This document shows positions 45,176 to 54,800 of a stretch of 64,000 nt of DNA, piece after piece. The stretch is from Acidobacteriota bacterium (lineage in GTDB: Bacteria; Acidobacteriota; Terriglobia; Acidiferrales; UBA7541): NCBI GenBank assembly GCA_013289665.1, contig JABCZN010000003.1, forward strand, positions 62,001 through 126,000, in the 5' to 3' direction. The notes beneath the pieces are model-generated. The model worked only from the letters and a program-made list of their open reading frames with translations. It was not told the origin of the DNA and did not search any database. Numbering within the stretch: position 1 is the first letter of the stretch; each line of letters begins with the position of its first letter. Made by a program: the position numbers and the translations under genes.

Positions 45176-46612
45176 ATGGCTATCAAGACAGATAAAGAGA
45201 TCACATTGTTTCCAGGCGGCAATGGCAGCGTGCCCGTCGAAGAAGGCGAACTGCTTCCCGCGCTCGATGACATGACCCCGCGGGAAATTGTGGTGGAGCT
45301 GGACAAATACATTGTAGGCCAGGCGGCGGCGAAGCGTGCCGTGGCCGTGGCTTTGCGCAATCGCGTGCGCCGGCAGAAACTGCCGCCGGAGATTGCCGAA
45401 GACGTGCTGCCGAAAAATATCCTGATGATCGGTCCGACAGGCGTGGGCAAGACGGAAATCGCGCGCCGCCTGGCAAGGTTGGCGGGCTGCCCGTTCGTCA
45501 AAGTGGAAGCGTCGAAGTATACGGAAGTCGGCTACGTCGGCCGCGATGTGGAGTCGATGGTGCGCGACCTGGTCGAAACTTCGATTGACATGGTGCGCGA
45601 GGAAAAGCTGGACGAAGTGGCGGATCGCGCCGAGCAAGCTGCCGAGGAACGCGTGCTCGACCTGCTGCTTCCGCCGCAAGTGGAAGCGCCGGGAATGCCG
45701 GATGCCGAACGCGTGGCACAGCGAGAACAAACCCAGCGCACACGGGAAAAGCTGCGTATCCAATTGCGCGAAGGCAAACTGGACCAGCGCATGGTGGATC
45801 TCGAGGTTCGCGAGCGTGCCATGCCTTCGTTTGAAATTATTTCCAATCAGGGCGTCGAGGAAATGGACGTCAACCTGAAGGACATGCTCAGCGGCTTCTT
45901 CGGGCAGCAGAAGAAAAAGCGCAAGATGAGCATCGCGGACGCATTCGAATACCTGATCCAGGAAGAAGAGAACAAGCTGATTGACATGGACCAGGTGACG
46001 CGCATCGCCGTCGAGCGCGCCGAGCAGATGGGCATCATCTTCGTGGATGAAATCGACAAAGTGGCCGGGCGCGAATCGGGCCACGGCCCGGACGTATCCC
46101 GGGAAGGCGTGCAGCGGGACATCCTGCCGATCATCGAAGGCACAACGGTGAACACGCGGTACGGGATGATCCGCACCGACCACATCTTGTTTATCGCCGC
46201 AGGCGCCTTCCACGTCACCAAGCCGTCCGACCTGATTCCAGAATTGCAGGGCCGCCTGCCCATTCGTGTGGAAATGCAGTCGCTCAAGGAAGAAGATTTT
46301 GTCCGGATTCTCACCGAGCCAAAGAACGCGCTCATCAAGCAGTACATTGCCCTGCTTGAGACCGAGGGTGTGAAACTCACGTTTACCGAGGATGCCGTTC
46401 AGGCCATCGCCCGCTTCGCCACCAGCGTGAACGAACAGACCGAGAACATCGGCGCGCGCCGGCTTCATACCATTCTCGAGAAAGTTCTGGACGAGCTTTC
46501 CTTCGAGGCGCCTGACCTCAAGAAGAAAACCGTCAAGATTGACGCGGCGTACGTCAACAAGCAGCTTGCCGATATCGTGAAAAACCAGGATTTGAGTCGT
46601 TATATTCTCTAA
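45176..46612 (+). CDS. hslU: ATP-dependent protease ATPase subunit HslU
   Basis: A 478-residue AAA+ unfoldase that partners HslV. It starts near [12 protein letters not shown]. Conserved parts are [20 protein letters not shown], Walker [10 protein letters not shown], the pore motif in [10 protein letters not shown], Walker [11 protein letters not shown], and [20 protein letters not shown] at the sensor-2 region. The intermediate (I) domain is present. It ends DLSRYIL as usual. The start at 45176 is chosen for family length; longer in-frame starts overlap hslV. Confidence 0.96.
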   Translation: MAIKTDKEITLFPGGNGSVPVEEGELLPALDDMTPREIVVELDKYIVGQAAAKRAVAVALRNRVRRQKLPPEIAEDVLPKNILMIGPTGVGKTEIARRLARLAGCPFVKVEASKYTEVGYVGRDVESMVRDLVETSIDMVREEKLDEVADRAEQAAEERVLDLLLPPQVEAPGMPDAERVAQREQTQRTREKLRIQLREGKLDQRMVDLEVRERAMPSFEIISNQGVEEMDVNLKDMLSGFFGQQKKKRKMSIADAFEYLIQEEENKLIDMDQVTRIAVERAEQMGIIFVDEIDKVAGRESGHGPDVSREGVQRDILPIIEGTTVNTRYGMIRTDHILFIAAGAFHVTKPSDLIPELQGRLPIRVEMQSLKEEDFVRILTEPKNALIKQYIALLETEGVKLTFTEDAVQAIARFATSVNEQTENIGARRLHTILEKVLDELSFEAPDLKKKTVKIDAAYVNKQLADIVKNQDLSRYIL

Positions 46613-46628
46613 ACTCTGCAGTCTGAAA

Positions 46629-47804
46629 ATGGAAAACAGATCAGGGACGCCATTGCGCCTTCAACAACGCCCCGCTCAGACCCTTTCCATTTCGTATTTT
46701 CTATTTTCTATTTTCTTCCTCACAGCCGGCTGCGGCGCCCCCGGCGAGCCGCAACCGCCTACCCCGCCGGTACCCCAGGCCATCGCTGATCTGACCGCGA
46801 AACAGGCGGGAGACGGCGTGTTGCTCACCTTCACCATGCCGGGAAAGAGCACTCTCGGCGAAAAGCTGCAGCAGGTGCCGGGGTTTGAAGTGTTGCGCGG
46901 CACCTTGCGCGCTGATGGCACGCCGGACCCCAAATCGTTTCGCGTGGTGGACACCGTGCCCGGGGCGCTGGTGACCCGTTATTCCGAGCGTGGCCAGGTG
47001 CAGTTTATCGATCCGGTTTCTCCGACCGATCCCCAGCTCCGCTCCGGCCAACCATTCGTTTATCGCGTGCGCACGCTCTTCACGGCGAAGCGGCCCTCTC
47101 CCGATTCAAAAGATGTGACGCTAGATCTCTCGCCCGTCGCCGAACGAATTTCTGCACTGGACGCGAGCCTGACCGAGCAGGGCCTTAATCTGAAATGGCC
47201 TGCGCCGACGCGCACTTCCGCCGGCGAGCCGCTTCCGGCAATCAAGGAATATCACGTGTATCGCGGCGAGTTGGACCCCGCAACGGCAAGCGTTGCCGCA
47301 AGCGACCCGCAGCGGGCGAAATGGAAATCGCCACTGCTTCAGCTAGGAGCAACAAGCACGACCGATTATCGCGATTCCGGGTTCGACTATGGGAAGACGT
47401 ACGCCTACGCCGTGCGCAGCCTGATCAGCTCGCCCGGTGGAGCAGTCGAATCCGGCGATTCTCCGCTGGCCATCGTCACGCCCAAGGACACGTTTCCGCC
47501 AGCCGCGCCCGAAGGCATCGTCGCGGCCATTCAGCCGGGGGCCACCCCGGGCTCCGCGGCGGTCGAACTCTCCTGGTCCATAAATGTGGAATCCGACCTG
47601 GCCGGCTACCGGGTTTACCGCAGCGAACAGCAAGGCGCGCGAGGCGCCCTGCTCACCCCGGAACTCTTGCCGTCGCCTGCGTATCGTGATAACTCTGTCG
47701 AATACGGCCAGCATTGGTACACCGTAACGGCCGTGGATCGCTCGGGCAATGAAAGCCCCGGGAGTCTTCTGGTGGCGGTAGAAGTCGCGCAACCTTCCCG
47801 CTGA
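46629..47804 (+). CDS. Lipoprotein with fibronectin type III-like domains
   Basis: A 391-residue protein whose signal ends in the lipobox LTAGC (Cys35), so it is probably lipid-anchored. After a Pro-rich linker come about three beta-sandwich repeats with fibronectin III-like features: GVLLTFTMPGKST; GLNLKWPAPTRTSAG and IKEYHVYRGELD; AAVELSWSINVESDLAGYRVYR and HWYTVTAVDRSGNES. It starts 17 bases after hslU and may share its transcript. Function is unknown; such proteins often sit at the outer surface. Confidence 0.75.
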   Translation: MENRSGTPLRLQQRPAQTLSISYFLFSIFFLTAGCGAPGEPQPPTPPVPQAIADLTAKQAGDGVLLTFTMPGKSTLGEKLQQVPGFEVLRGTLRADGTPDPKSFRVVDTVPGALVTRYSERGQVQFIDPVSPTDPQLRSGQPFVYRVRTLFTAKRPSPDSKDVTLDLSPVAERISALDASLTEQGLNLKWPAPTRTSAGEPLPAIKEYHVYRGELDPATASVAASDPQRAKWKSPLLQLGATSTTDYRDSGFDYGKTYAYAVRSLISSPGGAVESGDSPLAIVTPKDTFPPAAPEGIVAAIQPGATPGSAAVELSWSINVESDLAGYRVYRSEQQGARGALLTPELLPSPAYRDNSVEYGQHWYTVTAVDRSGNESPGSLLVAVEVAQPSR

Positions 47805-47852
47805 AGACGGGTTCTCATTGATGAGCGACTGCCTGGTAGGCCGCCCAGCACC

Positions 47853-48302
47853 ATGCCAGCAAACTTCAGCCCGCCGGGTTACCGGTGGTTTCATTTCTTT
47901 CGTAATGCTCCCACCCGCGTTGGGTTCTACACCGGAGTCTGGCTCTCCCTGGTATTCGTCGCGTGGATTGTGATCGCAAACCGTGTGCCGTTTCTGGAGC
48001 CGCTGGCACGGCAACGCAACGCGGCCGCCGCGCTGCTGCTGCTCCTGATCGCGGGCATGCCGGTGCTGCGTTTCCTGCGCGAACCGGCGGATTTACTGAT
48101 CTCCGGCCTGCTGGCCTGGAGCGTAATGACGCTGGCGTACCGGATTCTCAGCCTGAAATTTGTTCTTCTCCAGGGTTACTACAGCAGCTTCCACGTATTT
48201 GTGCTGGGAGCCGTAACCTATCTGCTTTTTGCAACACTCTCCTGGATTGGTATGATTGTGTGGCGGGCGCGAGAAGCTCAGGGTACGCACACCTCCCGCT
48301 GA
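47853..48302 (+). CDS. Four-helix inner-membrane protein
   Basis: A 149-residue hydrophobic protein with about four transmembrane segments (about residues 25-43, 56-72, 80-97 and 112-138) and an aromatic N-terminus (YRWFHFF). No family was recognised. It lies between the lipoprotein and the fumarylacetoacetase-family gene, 15 bases upstream of the latter, which suggests cotranscription but not function. Confidence 0.6.
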   Translation: MPANFSPPGYRWFHFFRNAPTRVGFYTGVWLSLVFVAWIVIANRVPFLEPLARQRNAAAALLLLLIAGMPVLRFLREPADLLISGLLAWSVMTLAYRILSLKFVLLQGYYSSFHVFVLGAVTYLLFATLSWIGMIVWRAREAQGTHTSR

Positions 48303-48317
48303 ACAGGTTCGGAGAAA

Positions 48318-49106
48318 ATGAAATTTTGCCGGTTCGTCCCCAAATCCGCAGGCGTAGCCTCACGAGTTTTGTCCTCTTATGGCCTGATCGAAGGCGAAAT
48401 CATTCATAGAATTTCCGCCCCTCCCTGGCAGCAATGGTCGCGAGAGGAGGCTTCGCTGCCCCTGCGGGAGGCGCGTTTGCTTGCGCCCGTCGACCCGTCG
48501 AAGATTGTCTGCGTTGGGCGCAACTATGCCGCGCATGCTTCGGAGATGGGAAACCAGGTGCCCAAGGAGCCGATGATTTTTCTGAAGACCCCTTCGTCGG
48601 TGATTGGGACGGATGAACCGATCGTGCTCACCCGCTATTCGAACCATGTGGACTATGAAGCCGAGCTCGCGGTGATTGTCGGCAAGCGATGCTCGCGACT
48701 GGGCGATAGAGATGATGCCCTCTCCTACATTCTTGGATACACCTGTCTGAACGATGTCTCCGCTCGCGACTTGCAGAAAAGCGACGTGCAATTCACTCGC
48801 GCCAAGGGCTTTGACACCTTCTGTCCGGTCGGTCCGCACATCGAGACAGAACTCGATCCGTGCTCCGCGCTGGTCGAGGCGCGCCTGAATGGGGCGGTGA
48901 AGCAGTCGGGCAGCACTTCGCTGATGACTTACCCGGTTGAGTTTCTGATTCGCTGGATTTCGCGCATGATGACCCTGGTTCCGGGCGACGTGATTGCCAC
49001 CGGGACCCCCGCCGGAGTCGGGCCGCTTTCAGCCGGCGACACCATTGATGTTTCGGTTTCCGGAATTGGCGTGTTGCACAATCCGGTGCATGCCCCGGCT
49101 TCCTGA
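48318..49106 (+). CDS. Fumarylacetoacetate hydrolase family protein
   Basis: A 262-residue metal-dependent enzyme of the FAH superfamily, which includes acylpyruvases, oxaloacetate decarboxylases and HpcE-type enzymes. Seen are IVCVGRNYAAHASEMG, the metal-binding Glu pair in VDYEAELAVIVGK, the Asp in LNDVSARDLQ, and GDVIATGTPAGVGPLSAGD. It most resembles the acylpyruvase/oxaloacetate decarboxylase (FAHD1) group. The exact substrate is open. GGAG precedes the ATG. Confidence 0.88.
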   Translation: MKFCRFVPKSAGVASRVLSSYGLIEGEIIHRISAPPWQQWSREEASLPLREARLLAPVDPSKIVCVGRNYAAHASEMGNQVPKEPMIFLKTPSSVIGTDEPIVLTRYSNHVDYEAELAVIVGKRCSRLGDRDDALSYILGYTCLNDVSARDLQKSDVQFTRAKGFDTFCPVGPHIETELDPCSALVEARLNGAVKQSGSTSLMTYPVEFLIRWISRMMTLVPGDVIATGTPAGVGPLSAGDTIDVSVSGIGVLHNPVHAPAS

Positions 49107-49247
49107 CTTCGCTTCGCACACCCGCATTCGGTACTATAAAAGGCAGTAGGGAAGGCTATTGCGCTGCCGCAGGATTCACTCAAGCGGCGGGGCGGTCGGC
49201 TTCCTCTATCAAAAATTCCCACATCTAGGTGTGTAAGGGGTTGAGCG

Positions 49248-49700
49248 TTGAAAGAATTGCTCGCCGACTGGAAGTTGCTCCTTATGATTGGTGGCGGAAG
49301 CCTCGCCGCCCTCGCCTTGATCGCCTATGCCTTTGCACGGCCCGCGGCTGACCCGGAGGCCGAGGAGCGGAAGCGCCGGTTGCACCTGAACCTGATCGGG
49401 CGAATTGCGGAAGGCCAGGTAGTGGAACTCGCGCAGCACCCCGCGGCTCCGGCCGAAAAGCGCGGCGGACTTTTTGGCATGCGCTCGCAGCCGTTGGCGG
49501 ATAACCGGCCACGCAGCCTGGTCTCCTACAGCTACTCAATTTCCGGCGTGACCTATCACACCGCGCAAGACATCACCGGGCTCGAGAGCCAGGTGCGCGT
49601 CGAACGCCTGGTGACGGGATTTCCTACCAGTGTGAAGTACGACCCCGCGAACCCCAGCGATTCGATCGTGGTTGCCGACGACTGGTCGGGCCTGCGATAA
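49248..49700 (+). CDS. DUF3592-like membrane protein
   Basis: A 150-residue protein with one N-terminal transmembrane segment (LLLMIGGGSLAALALIAYAF). The cytoplasmic or periplasmic beta domain resembles DUF3592: RIAEGQVVELAQ, SLVSYSYSISGVTYHTAQ, VTGFPTSVKYDPANPSDSIV. The start is TTG with AGGGG upstream. Function is unknown. Confidence 0.65.
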   Translation: MKELLADWKLLLMIGGGSLAALALIAYAFARPAADPEAEERKRRLHLNLIGRIAEGQVVELAQHPAAPAEKRGGLFGMRSQPLADNRPRSLVSYSYSISGVTYHTAQDITGLESQVRVERLVTGFPTSVKYDPANPSDSIVVADDWSGLR

Positions 49701-49853
49701 GATCTCCCGCTTTGGCCCGTGCTTCGCTTCCCGTTCTTCCTGGCCCCGATTTGCCCCCAGGAGGCCGTTCGCGACGGAGTTTCCACGCATTCAGCTTTGC
49801 GCGCGAATGCGTTATGCTTTGGCTGGCCGGAAACGCCGGCGCGCATACCGCCA

Positions 49854-50108
49854 ATGAAACAGGTAATTCTTTCCATTCTGACCACGCTGATGATCGTGGC
49901 AACGACGCTGAGCGCGATGGTGATTCTGGTCCGCGCGACGCTCTATGTAACGTCGATCGCCTCGCCGCTGCCGCGGGCCGGCGCCATCCTGGCGGAAATA
50001 CTGCTCGGCGTGGTGCTGCTGCTGGGCACGGTATGGCTGGCAACCCACGCGGCGGTCCTGATTTTCGCTCCAAAGAGCGACAAGCCCGAGGGAGGGCCTC
50101 TTGGCTGA
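49854..50108 (+). CDS. Small two-helix membrane protein
   Basis: An 84-residue protein with two transmembrane segments (about residues 4-27 and 41-66) and a short polar tail. The start at 49854 avoids an unlikely non-hydrophobic extension. It overlaps the start of the carboxyltransferase gene by eight bases and may be coupled to it. No family recognised. Confidence 0.5.
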   Translation: MKQVILSILTTLMIVATTLSAMVILVRATLYVTSIASPLPRAGAILAEILLGVVLLLGTVWLATHAAVLIFAPKSDKPEGGPLG

Positions 50109-51687
50109 AAAGAATCGTACCTGGGAATCCCATTCAAACGCCGACCGGATGGAGCAATTGCGCCGCATTTCGGAGGAAGCCGAAGCCGGCGGGGGAGCGG
50201 AACGCCGCGAACGCGAGCACAAGGCAGGAAAGCTTTCCGCCCGCGAACGGATTGAATTGCTACTCGATGAAGGGACGTTCGAGGAACTCGACAAATTTGT
50301 GCGCCACCGCTGCGTGGATTTTGGCTCGCAGGAGCAGCGGCCGGCCGGCGACGGCTTCGTCACCGGATTTGGACGCATCGAAGGGCGGCTGGCGTACGTC
50401 TTCGCGCAGGACTTCACCGTGTTTGGCGGATCCCTCTCAGAGAGCAATGCGCAGAAAATCGTGAAGATTATGGACCTGGCCATGCGCAACGGCGCGCCGG
50501 TGATCGGGTTGAACGATTCGGGCGGCGCCCGTATCCAGGAAGGAGTCGCGTCGCTCGCCGGCTATGCGGAGATTTTTCTGCGCAACACGCTGGCCAGCGG
50601 CGTGATCCCGCAGATCAGCGCGATTATGGGCCCTTGCGCGGGAGGCGCGGTCTATTCGCCCGCCATCACCGATTTTGTGCTGATGACCCGCGACACTTCC
50701 TATATGTTCGTGACCGGCCCGGATGTGATCAAGAACGTCACGCACGAAGAGGTCACCAAGCAGGAGCTTGGTGGAGCGATGACGCATAATTCAACCAGCG
50801 GCGTGGCGCATTTTGTTGCCCGTGACGATGCCGATTGCCTGGCGATGGTCCGCGAACTGATCGGATTTCTCCCCTCCAACAATCTGGAGGATCCGCCGCG
50901 CCGCGCGTCCAATGATCCCGCGGATCGCCGGGAGGAATCCCTGAACTCGATCGTTCCGGAAGATCCGCTGAAACCCTACGACATCAAGGATGTGATCCAC
51001 GCGCTGGTGGACGAGAATTATTTCTTCGAAGTGCACGAGCATTACGCCAGGAACATCGTGGTGGGCTTCGCGCGATTCGACGGGAGACCCGTAGGCATCG
51101 TCGCCAACCAACCCGCGTTCCTGGCCGGCACGCTGGATATCAACGCCTCGGTCAAGGCAGCGCGCTTCGTGCGCTTCTCGGACGCCTTTAACATCCCCTT
51201 GATCACGTTTGAAGATGTTCCCGGATTCCTGCCCGGCACGCAGCAGGAATATGGCGGCATCATTCGCCACGGGGCGAAACTCTTGTTCGCGTTTGCCGAA
51301 GCCACGGTCCCGAAAATCACGGTCATCACCCGCAAAGCATATGGCGGCGCATATTGCGTCATGGCGTCAAAACACATCCGTACCGACGCCAATTATGCCT
51401 GGCCAACCGCCGAAATTGCGGTGATGGGCCCGGAAGGCGCGGTGGACATCGTGTACAAGCGCGAGCTAAGCAACGCGCCCGAAGCGGACCGTGCCGCCCT
51501 GCGCGAGGAAAAGATCACCGAGTTTCGCAACCGATTCGCGAATCCCTTCGTCGCTGCCGAGCGCGGCTACATTGACGCCGTGATTGAACCGGCCGAAACG
51601 CGCGCCCACATCATCACTTCGTTGCGCGCCCTCGAAAACAAGCGCGACACCAATCCCAGGAAGAAACACGCCAATATCCCGCTGTAG
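50101..51687 (+). CDS. pccB: Acyl-CoA (propionyl-CoA type) carboxylase, carboxyltransferase subunit
   Basis: A 528-residue crotonase-fold carboxyltransferase that moves CO2 from biotin to an acyl-CoA. Hallmarks are [53 protein letters not shown] and [14 protein letters not shown]. The Asp in EDVPGF at the acyl pocket matches propionyl-CoA carboxylases. The start is TTG behind GGAGGG. The biotin carboxylase and carrier genes follow after a 266-bp break that holds a gene relic. Together they could make methylmalonyl-CoA from propionyl-CoA. Confidence 0.9.
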   Translation: MAEKNRTWESHSNADRMEQLRRISEEAEAGGGAERREREHKAGKLSARERIELLLDEGTFEELDKFVRHRCVDFGSQEQRPAGDGFVTGFGRIEGRLAYVFAQDFTVFGGSLSESNAQKIVKIMDLAMRNGAPVIGLNDSGGARIQEGVASLAGYAEIFLRNTLASGVIPQISAIMGPCAGGAVYSPAITDFVLMTRDTSYMFVTGPDVIKNVTHEEVTKQELGGAMTHNSTSGVAHFVARDDADCLAMVRELIGFLPSNNLEDPPRRASNDPADRREESLNSIVPEDPLKPYDIKDVIHALVDENYFFEVHEHYARNIVVGFARFDGRPVGIVANQPAFLAGTLDINASVKAARFVRFSDAFNIPLITFEDVPGFLPGTQQEYGGIIRHGAKLLFAFAEATVPKITVITRKAYGGAYCVMASKHIRTDANYAWPTAEIAVMGPEGAVDIVYKRELSNAPEADRAALREEKITEFRNRFANPFVAAERGYIDAVIEPAETRAHIITSLRALENKRDTNPRKKHANIPL

Positions 51688-51701
51688 GTCCATTCCGCAG
51701 T

Positions 51702-51860
51702 TCAAAAAAGGCATTCGTATTCCGGCACGATGCGCTGCGCCCTCTTGCGCCCGGTCCGGTGAACGGAGAAGTCCCGGCGGTCCAGTGTGAAAATCGTTCT
51801 GACATTTTCGCGCGCCGCCAGATAAACGAGCATGGCGTAGGTGTCCGACAGTAACGGTTC
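51702..51860 (-). pseudogene. VapC-like PIN-domain remnant
   Basis: The minus strand reads LLSDTYAMLVYLAAREN followed by VRTIFTLDRRDFSVHRTGR and KRAQRIVPE. This is the last 45 residues of a PIN-domain RNase toxin, including the late acidic residue in SDTY and the LDRRDF strand. The first two thirds are missing and no antitoxin gene is present. It lies head-to-head with accC and splits the carboxylase genes. Confidence 0.65.
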
Positions 51861-51953
51861 CCCGGCAACGTGCCAGGACTGGAAATAGTTCCCCGAGCTC
51901 CAGTTTGGGCCTTGCACGGCGCATGCTAGAATCCCCATGCATTCCAGAAAACC

Positions 51954-53471
51954 ATGTTCAGAAAAATCCTGATCGCCAATCGCGGTGAAATTGCCGTACG
52001 CATCCTTAGGGCCTGCCGTGAGTTGGGCATCCAAACCGTTTCCGTATACAGCGAAGTGGACCGGACGTCGCTGCACGTTCTACTAGCCGATGAAGCCTAC
52101 TTGATCGGCCCGGCTGCTTCGCGCGAGAGCTACCTGCGCATTGATAAGCTGATGGACGTGGCGAAAAAATCCGGGTGCGACGCGCTGCATCCGGGCTACG
52201 GTTTCCTTGCAGAAAATGCCGCGCTGCCTCGCGCCTGTACGGATGCTGGCATTACTTTCATTGGGCCTTCCGCGGAGGCCATGGAAGCTATGGGCTCGAA
52301 AACCGCGGGCAAGCAACTGGCGCGGCGCGCCAACGTTCCGACCGTTCCGGGAACCAGCGACCCGATTGAAAATCCGGAAGATGCGCAAGCGCTGGCGCAA
52401 AACATGGGTTACCCGGTGCTGCTGAAAGCCATCGCGGGCGGCGGCGGCAAAGGAATGCGCGTGGTGCCCAGCGACGCGGCGTTTCGTTCAGCGTGGCGTG
52501 ATGCGGCCTCCGAGGCGCTGAACGCCTTCGGCGATCCCCGCGTCTTTCTTGAAAAATATCTGATCGGGCCACGGCACATTGAGATTCAGATTCTTGCCGA
52601 CGCCCACGGCCGCTGCGTTTCGCTTGGCGAGAGAGAATGTTCCGTGCAGCGGCGCCACCAGAAAGTGGTCGAGGAAGCGCCATCGCCAGTCGTCACGCCG
52701 GAACTCCGCCGAAAAATGGGCGATGCCGCGGTACGCCTCGGTCGCGCCGGCGGCTACGTCAACGCCGGCACGGTGGAATTCCTTGTGGACGCCGACCTCA
52801 ACTTTTATTTCCTCGAAGTCAACACGCGCTTGCAGGTGGAGCATCCCGTCACGGAGCAAGTGACCGGCCTCGACCTGGTGAAACTCCAGATTGCCATCGC
52901 CGCTGGCCACCGCCTGCCTTTCGCGTGGGAAACCATCACCCCGCGCGGCCACGCCATGGAAGTGCGCCTTTACGCCGAAGACCCCGACAACAGCTTCTTT
53001 CCCTCGCCCGGCAAGATTATTTCGTTCCGCGCGCCCACCGGCCCGGGAATCCGTATAGATGACGGGGTTTACGAAGGCTGGACCGTGCCGATGGATTACG
53101 ATCCGCTCCTCAGCAAATTGATTGCCTGGGGCAACAGCCGCGAGGAAACCATAGCCCGTCTCCGCCGCGCTCTCGACGAGTACACCATCACCGGCATTCG
53201 CACCAACGTAAGCTTGTTCCGGCGCATTCTCACGGAACCTGAATTCCTCCGCGGAGAAATTCGCACCACCTGGCTGGACGAAATGCTGGCGCGTCCCTAT
53301 CCGCCTGCGGCGCCGCCGCGCCCGGGAACCGAGGAGGCCGCCTTGATCGCCGCAGCTTTATGGCACAGCGCACAGTCGAATGCCTCTGCGCCCGGCGGCA
53401 CGGAGCCCCAGCCTGCTCCCTCCCCCTGGAAGATGGAGGGGCGGCGCCAGCAGATGGATCACTTGCCATGA
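51954..53471 (+). CDS. accC: Acyl-CoA carboxylase biotin carboxylase subunit
   Basis: A 505-residue ATP-grasp enzyme that carboxylates biotin. It starts MFRKILIANRGEIAVRILRAC and shows GYGFLAENAALPRAC, the Gly-rich ATP loop KAIAGGGGKGMR, and NTRLQVEHPVTEQVTGLDLV. About 55 residues beyond the usual end (from residue 450) are Ala/Pro-rich and replace the linker that joins carboxylase and carrier in fused subunits. It overlaps the carrier gene by four bases, so the two are coupled. It may also serve acetyl-CoA carboxylase. Confidence 0.93.
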   Translation: MFRKILIANRGEIAVRILRACRELGIQTVSVYSEVDRTSLHVLLADEAYLIGPAASRESYLRIDKLMDVAKKSGCDALHPGYGFLAENAALPRACTDAGITFIGPSAEAMEAMGSKTAGKQLARRANVPTVPGTSDPIENPEDAQALAQNMGYPVLLKAIAGGGGKGMRVVPSDAAFRSAWRDAASEALNAFGDPRVFLEKYLIGPRHIEIQILADAHGRCVSLGERECSVQRRHQKVVEEAPSPVVTPELRRKMGDAAVRLGRAGGYVNAGTVEFLVDADLNFYFLEVNTRLQVEHPVTEQVTGLDLVKLQIAIAAGHRLPFAWETITPRGHAMEVRLYAEDPDNSFFPSPGKIISFRAPTGPGIRIDDGVYEGWTVPMDYDPLLSKLIAWGNSREETIARLRRALDEYTITGIRTNVSLFRRILTEPEFLRGEIRTTWLDEMLARPYPPAAPPRPGTEEAALIAAALWHSAQSNASAPGGTEPQPAPSPWKMEGRRQQMDHLP

Positions 53472-53983
53472 AATTCGAAATTCAGCTCACCGGTCCGGGC
53501 GTCAAACGGAAGCACGTCGTCAGACTTGAACGAAATGGCGACGCGTGCAGCAGCGTGGCGATTGACGGGGAAGCCATCGACGCCAATGCCGTGCAGATTG
53601 CCCCGAACGCCATTTCTGTGATGCTTGGCGGCCAATCGTTTGAAATTCACGTTTCCCGCTCCGTGAACGGGGCCCTGAAGCTGCATTGCGGGGCGCACGA
53701 ATTCTCCGCCGACATCATTGATCCGCGCGCCTGGCGCGGACGCAAGCACGGCCCGGTGGAAGTCGAAGGTCGCCAGGAAATTCTCGCTCCGATGCCCGGC
53801 AAAGTCGTTCGCCTCCTGGCGGCGGTGGGAGACGCCGTAGAGGCGGGCCAAGGCCTCGTGGTTGTTGAAGCCATGAAAATGCAGAACGAAATCCGCTCGC
53901 CCAAGAGCGGAAAACTCGAGCGCCTGCTCGTCAGGGAAGGGCAAAACGTAAACGCCGGAGAAGCGCTTGCGTGGGTGGAGTAA
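53468..53983 (+). CDS. Biotin carboxyl carrier protein of acyl-CoA carboxylase
   Basis: A 171-residue protein. The C-terminal biotinyl domain (about residues 95-171) has the EAMKM sequence with the biotin-accepting Lys, and the preceding PMPGKVVRLLAAVGDAVEAGQ. The N-terminal 90 residues form a beta-rich domain like the BT domain of propionyl- or methylcrotonyl-CoA carboxylase alpha subunits. It looks like the separated C-terminal half of such a subunit, following its biotin carboxylase. Confidence 0.9.
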   Translation: MKFEIQLTGPGVKRKHVVRLERNGDACSSVAIDGEAIDANAVQIAPNAISVMLGGQSFEIHVSRSVNGALKLHCGAHEFSADIIDPRAWRGRKHGPVEVEGRQEILAPMPGKVVRLLAAVGDAVEAGQGLVVVEAMKMQNEIRSPKSGKLERLLVREGQNVNAGEALAWVE

Positions 53984-54032
53984 CCCGAACTACTCTTTTA
54001 GGGCATTCCAAACTCTCATCTGGAGGTCCCCG

Positions 54033-54761
54033 ATGTCTCGCTCCGTCGTTCGCTTCTCGATTATTTCCTCCCTGTTCGTTGGATCGTGTCTCTCCTCTGC
54101 TTCTCTCGCGCAAGAGAAGCCGGATATCCGCCATCAGATTGCCGATGCTTACGGCCTGACTTCGTGGCCGCAGGTCGAACAGATTCGCTACACCTTTAAT
54201 TTCGAAGCCGGTCCGAAAAAAGCGGCCCGCACCTGGACCTGGGATACCAAAGCCGACAAAGTCACTTATGAAGGTCCCGACAGCGCCGGCAAGCCGACGA
54301 AGGTCTCCTACTCCCGCGCCAGCATGCCGCCCGACGTGGTCAAGGACGTAGACCCCAATTTCATCAACGATCAATACTGGACGGTCTTTCCGTTTCACCT
54401 GGTCTGGGATAAGGACGTCACCGTCGAGGATAAAGGCATGGCTGTGGATCCTACCGGCAAGACCAAAGGCAAAGTTCGCAAGGTCGTGGTCACTTATCCG
54501 AAAACAGGCGGCGGGTACACGCCGGGAGACATGTACGATCTTTTTGTCGGCGCGGACAATCGCGTGGTCGCTTGGAACTTTCACCGGGGCGGCGTAGAGA
54601 AGCCGACGCTGACAGCCACCTGGGCGGATTATAAAATGGCCGGACCGATCCTCGTCTATACGGACCATCGCGGCACTTATACGGGCAATCCAATCCACAT
54701 TTTCCTTACGGACGTGGCCGTGAAGCTGGTGGGCGCGAGCGACTTCGTCCCGGCGAAATAA
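54033..54761 (+). CDS. Secreted protein of unknown function
   Basis: A 242-residue exported protein with a signal peptide (MSRSVVRFSIISSLFVGSC, cleavage near LAQ). The body begins with a helix (RHQIADAYGLTSWPQVEQI) and continues as beta strands (YTFNFEAGPKKAARTWTWDT, KVRKVVVTYPKTGGGYTPGD). This looks like a barrel or lipocalin-like fold, but no family was recognised. GGAGG stands before the ATG at 54033. It lies 49 bases after the carrier gene. Confidence 0.65.
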   Translation: MSRSVVRFSIISSLFVGSCLSSASLAQEKPDIRHQIADAYGLTSWPQVEQIRYTFNFEAGPKKAARTWTWDTKADKVTYEGPDSAGKPTKVSYSRASMPPDVVKDVDPNFINDQYWTVFPFHLVWDKDVTVEDKGMAVDPTGKTKGKVRKVVVTYPKTGGGYTPGDMYDLFVGADNRVVAWNFHRGGVEKPTLTATWADYKMAGPILVYTDHRGTYTGNPIHIFLTDVAVKLVGASDFVPAK

Positions 54762-54800
54762 TAAGCGCCGCAAGCCAATCGCAATTTGCAGGGCAGGGAA

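Noticed and set aside
49712..50464. 250-codon plus-strand open frame overlapping the small membrane protein and the carboxyltransferase start
   Set aside because: It is Arg/Ser/Pro-rich, out of frame with both supported genes, and has no motif.
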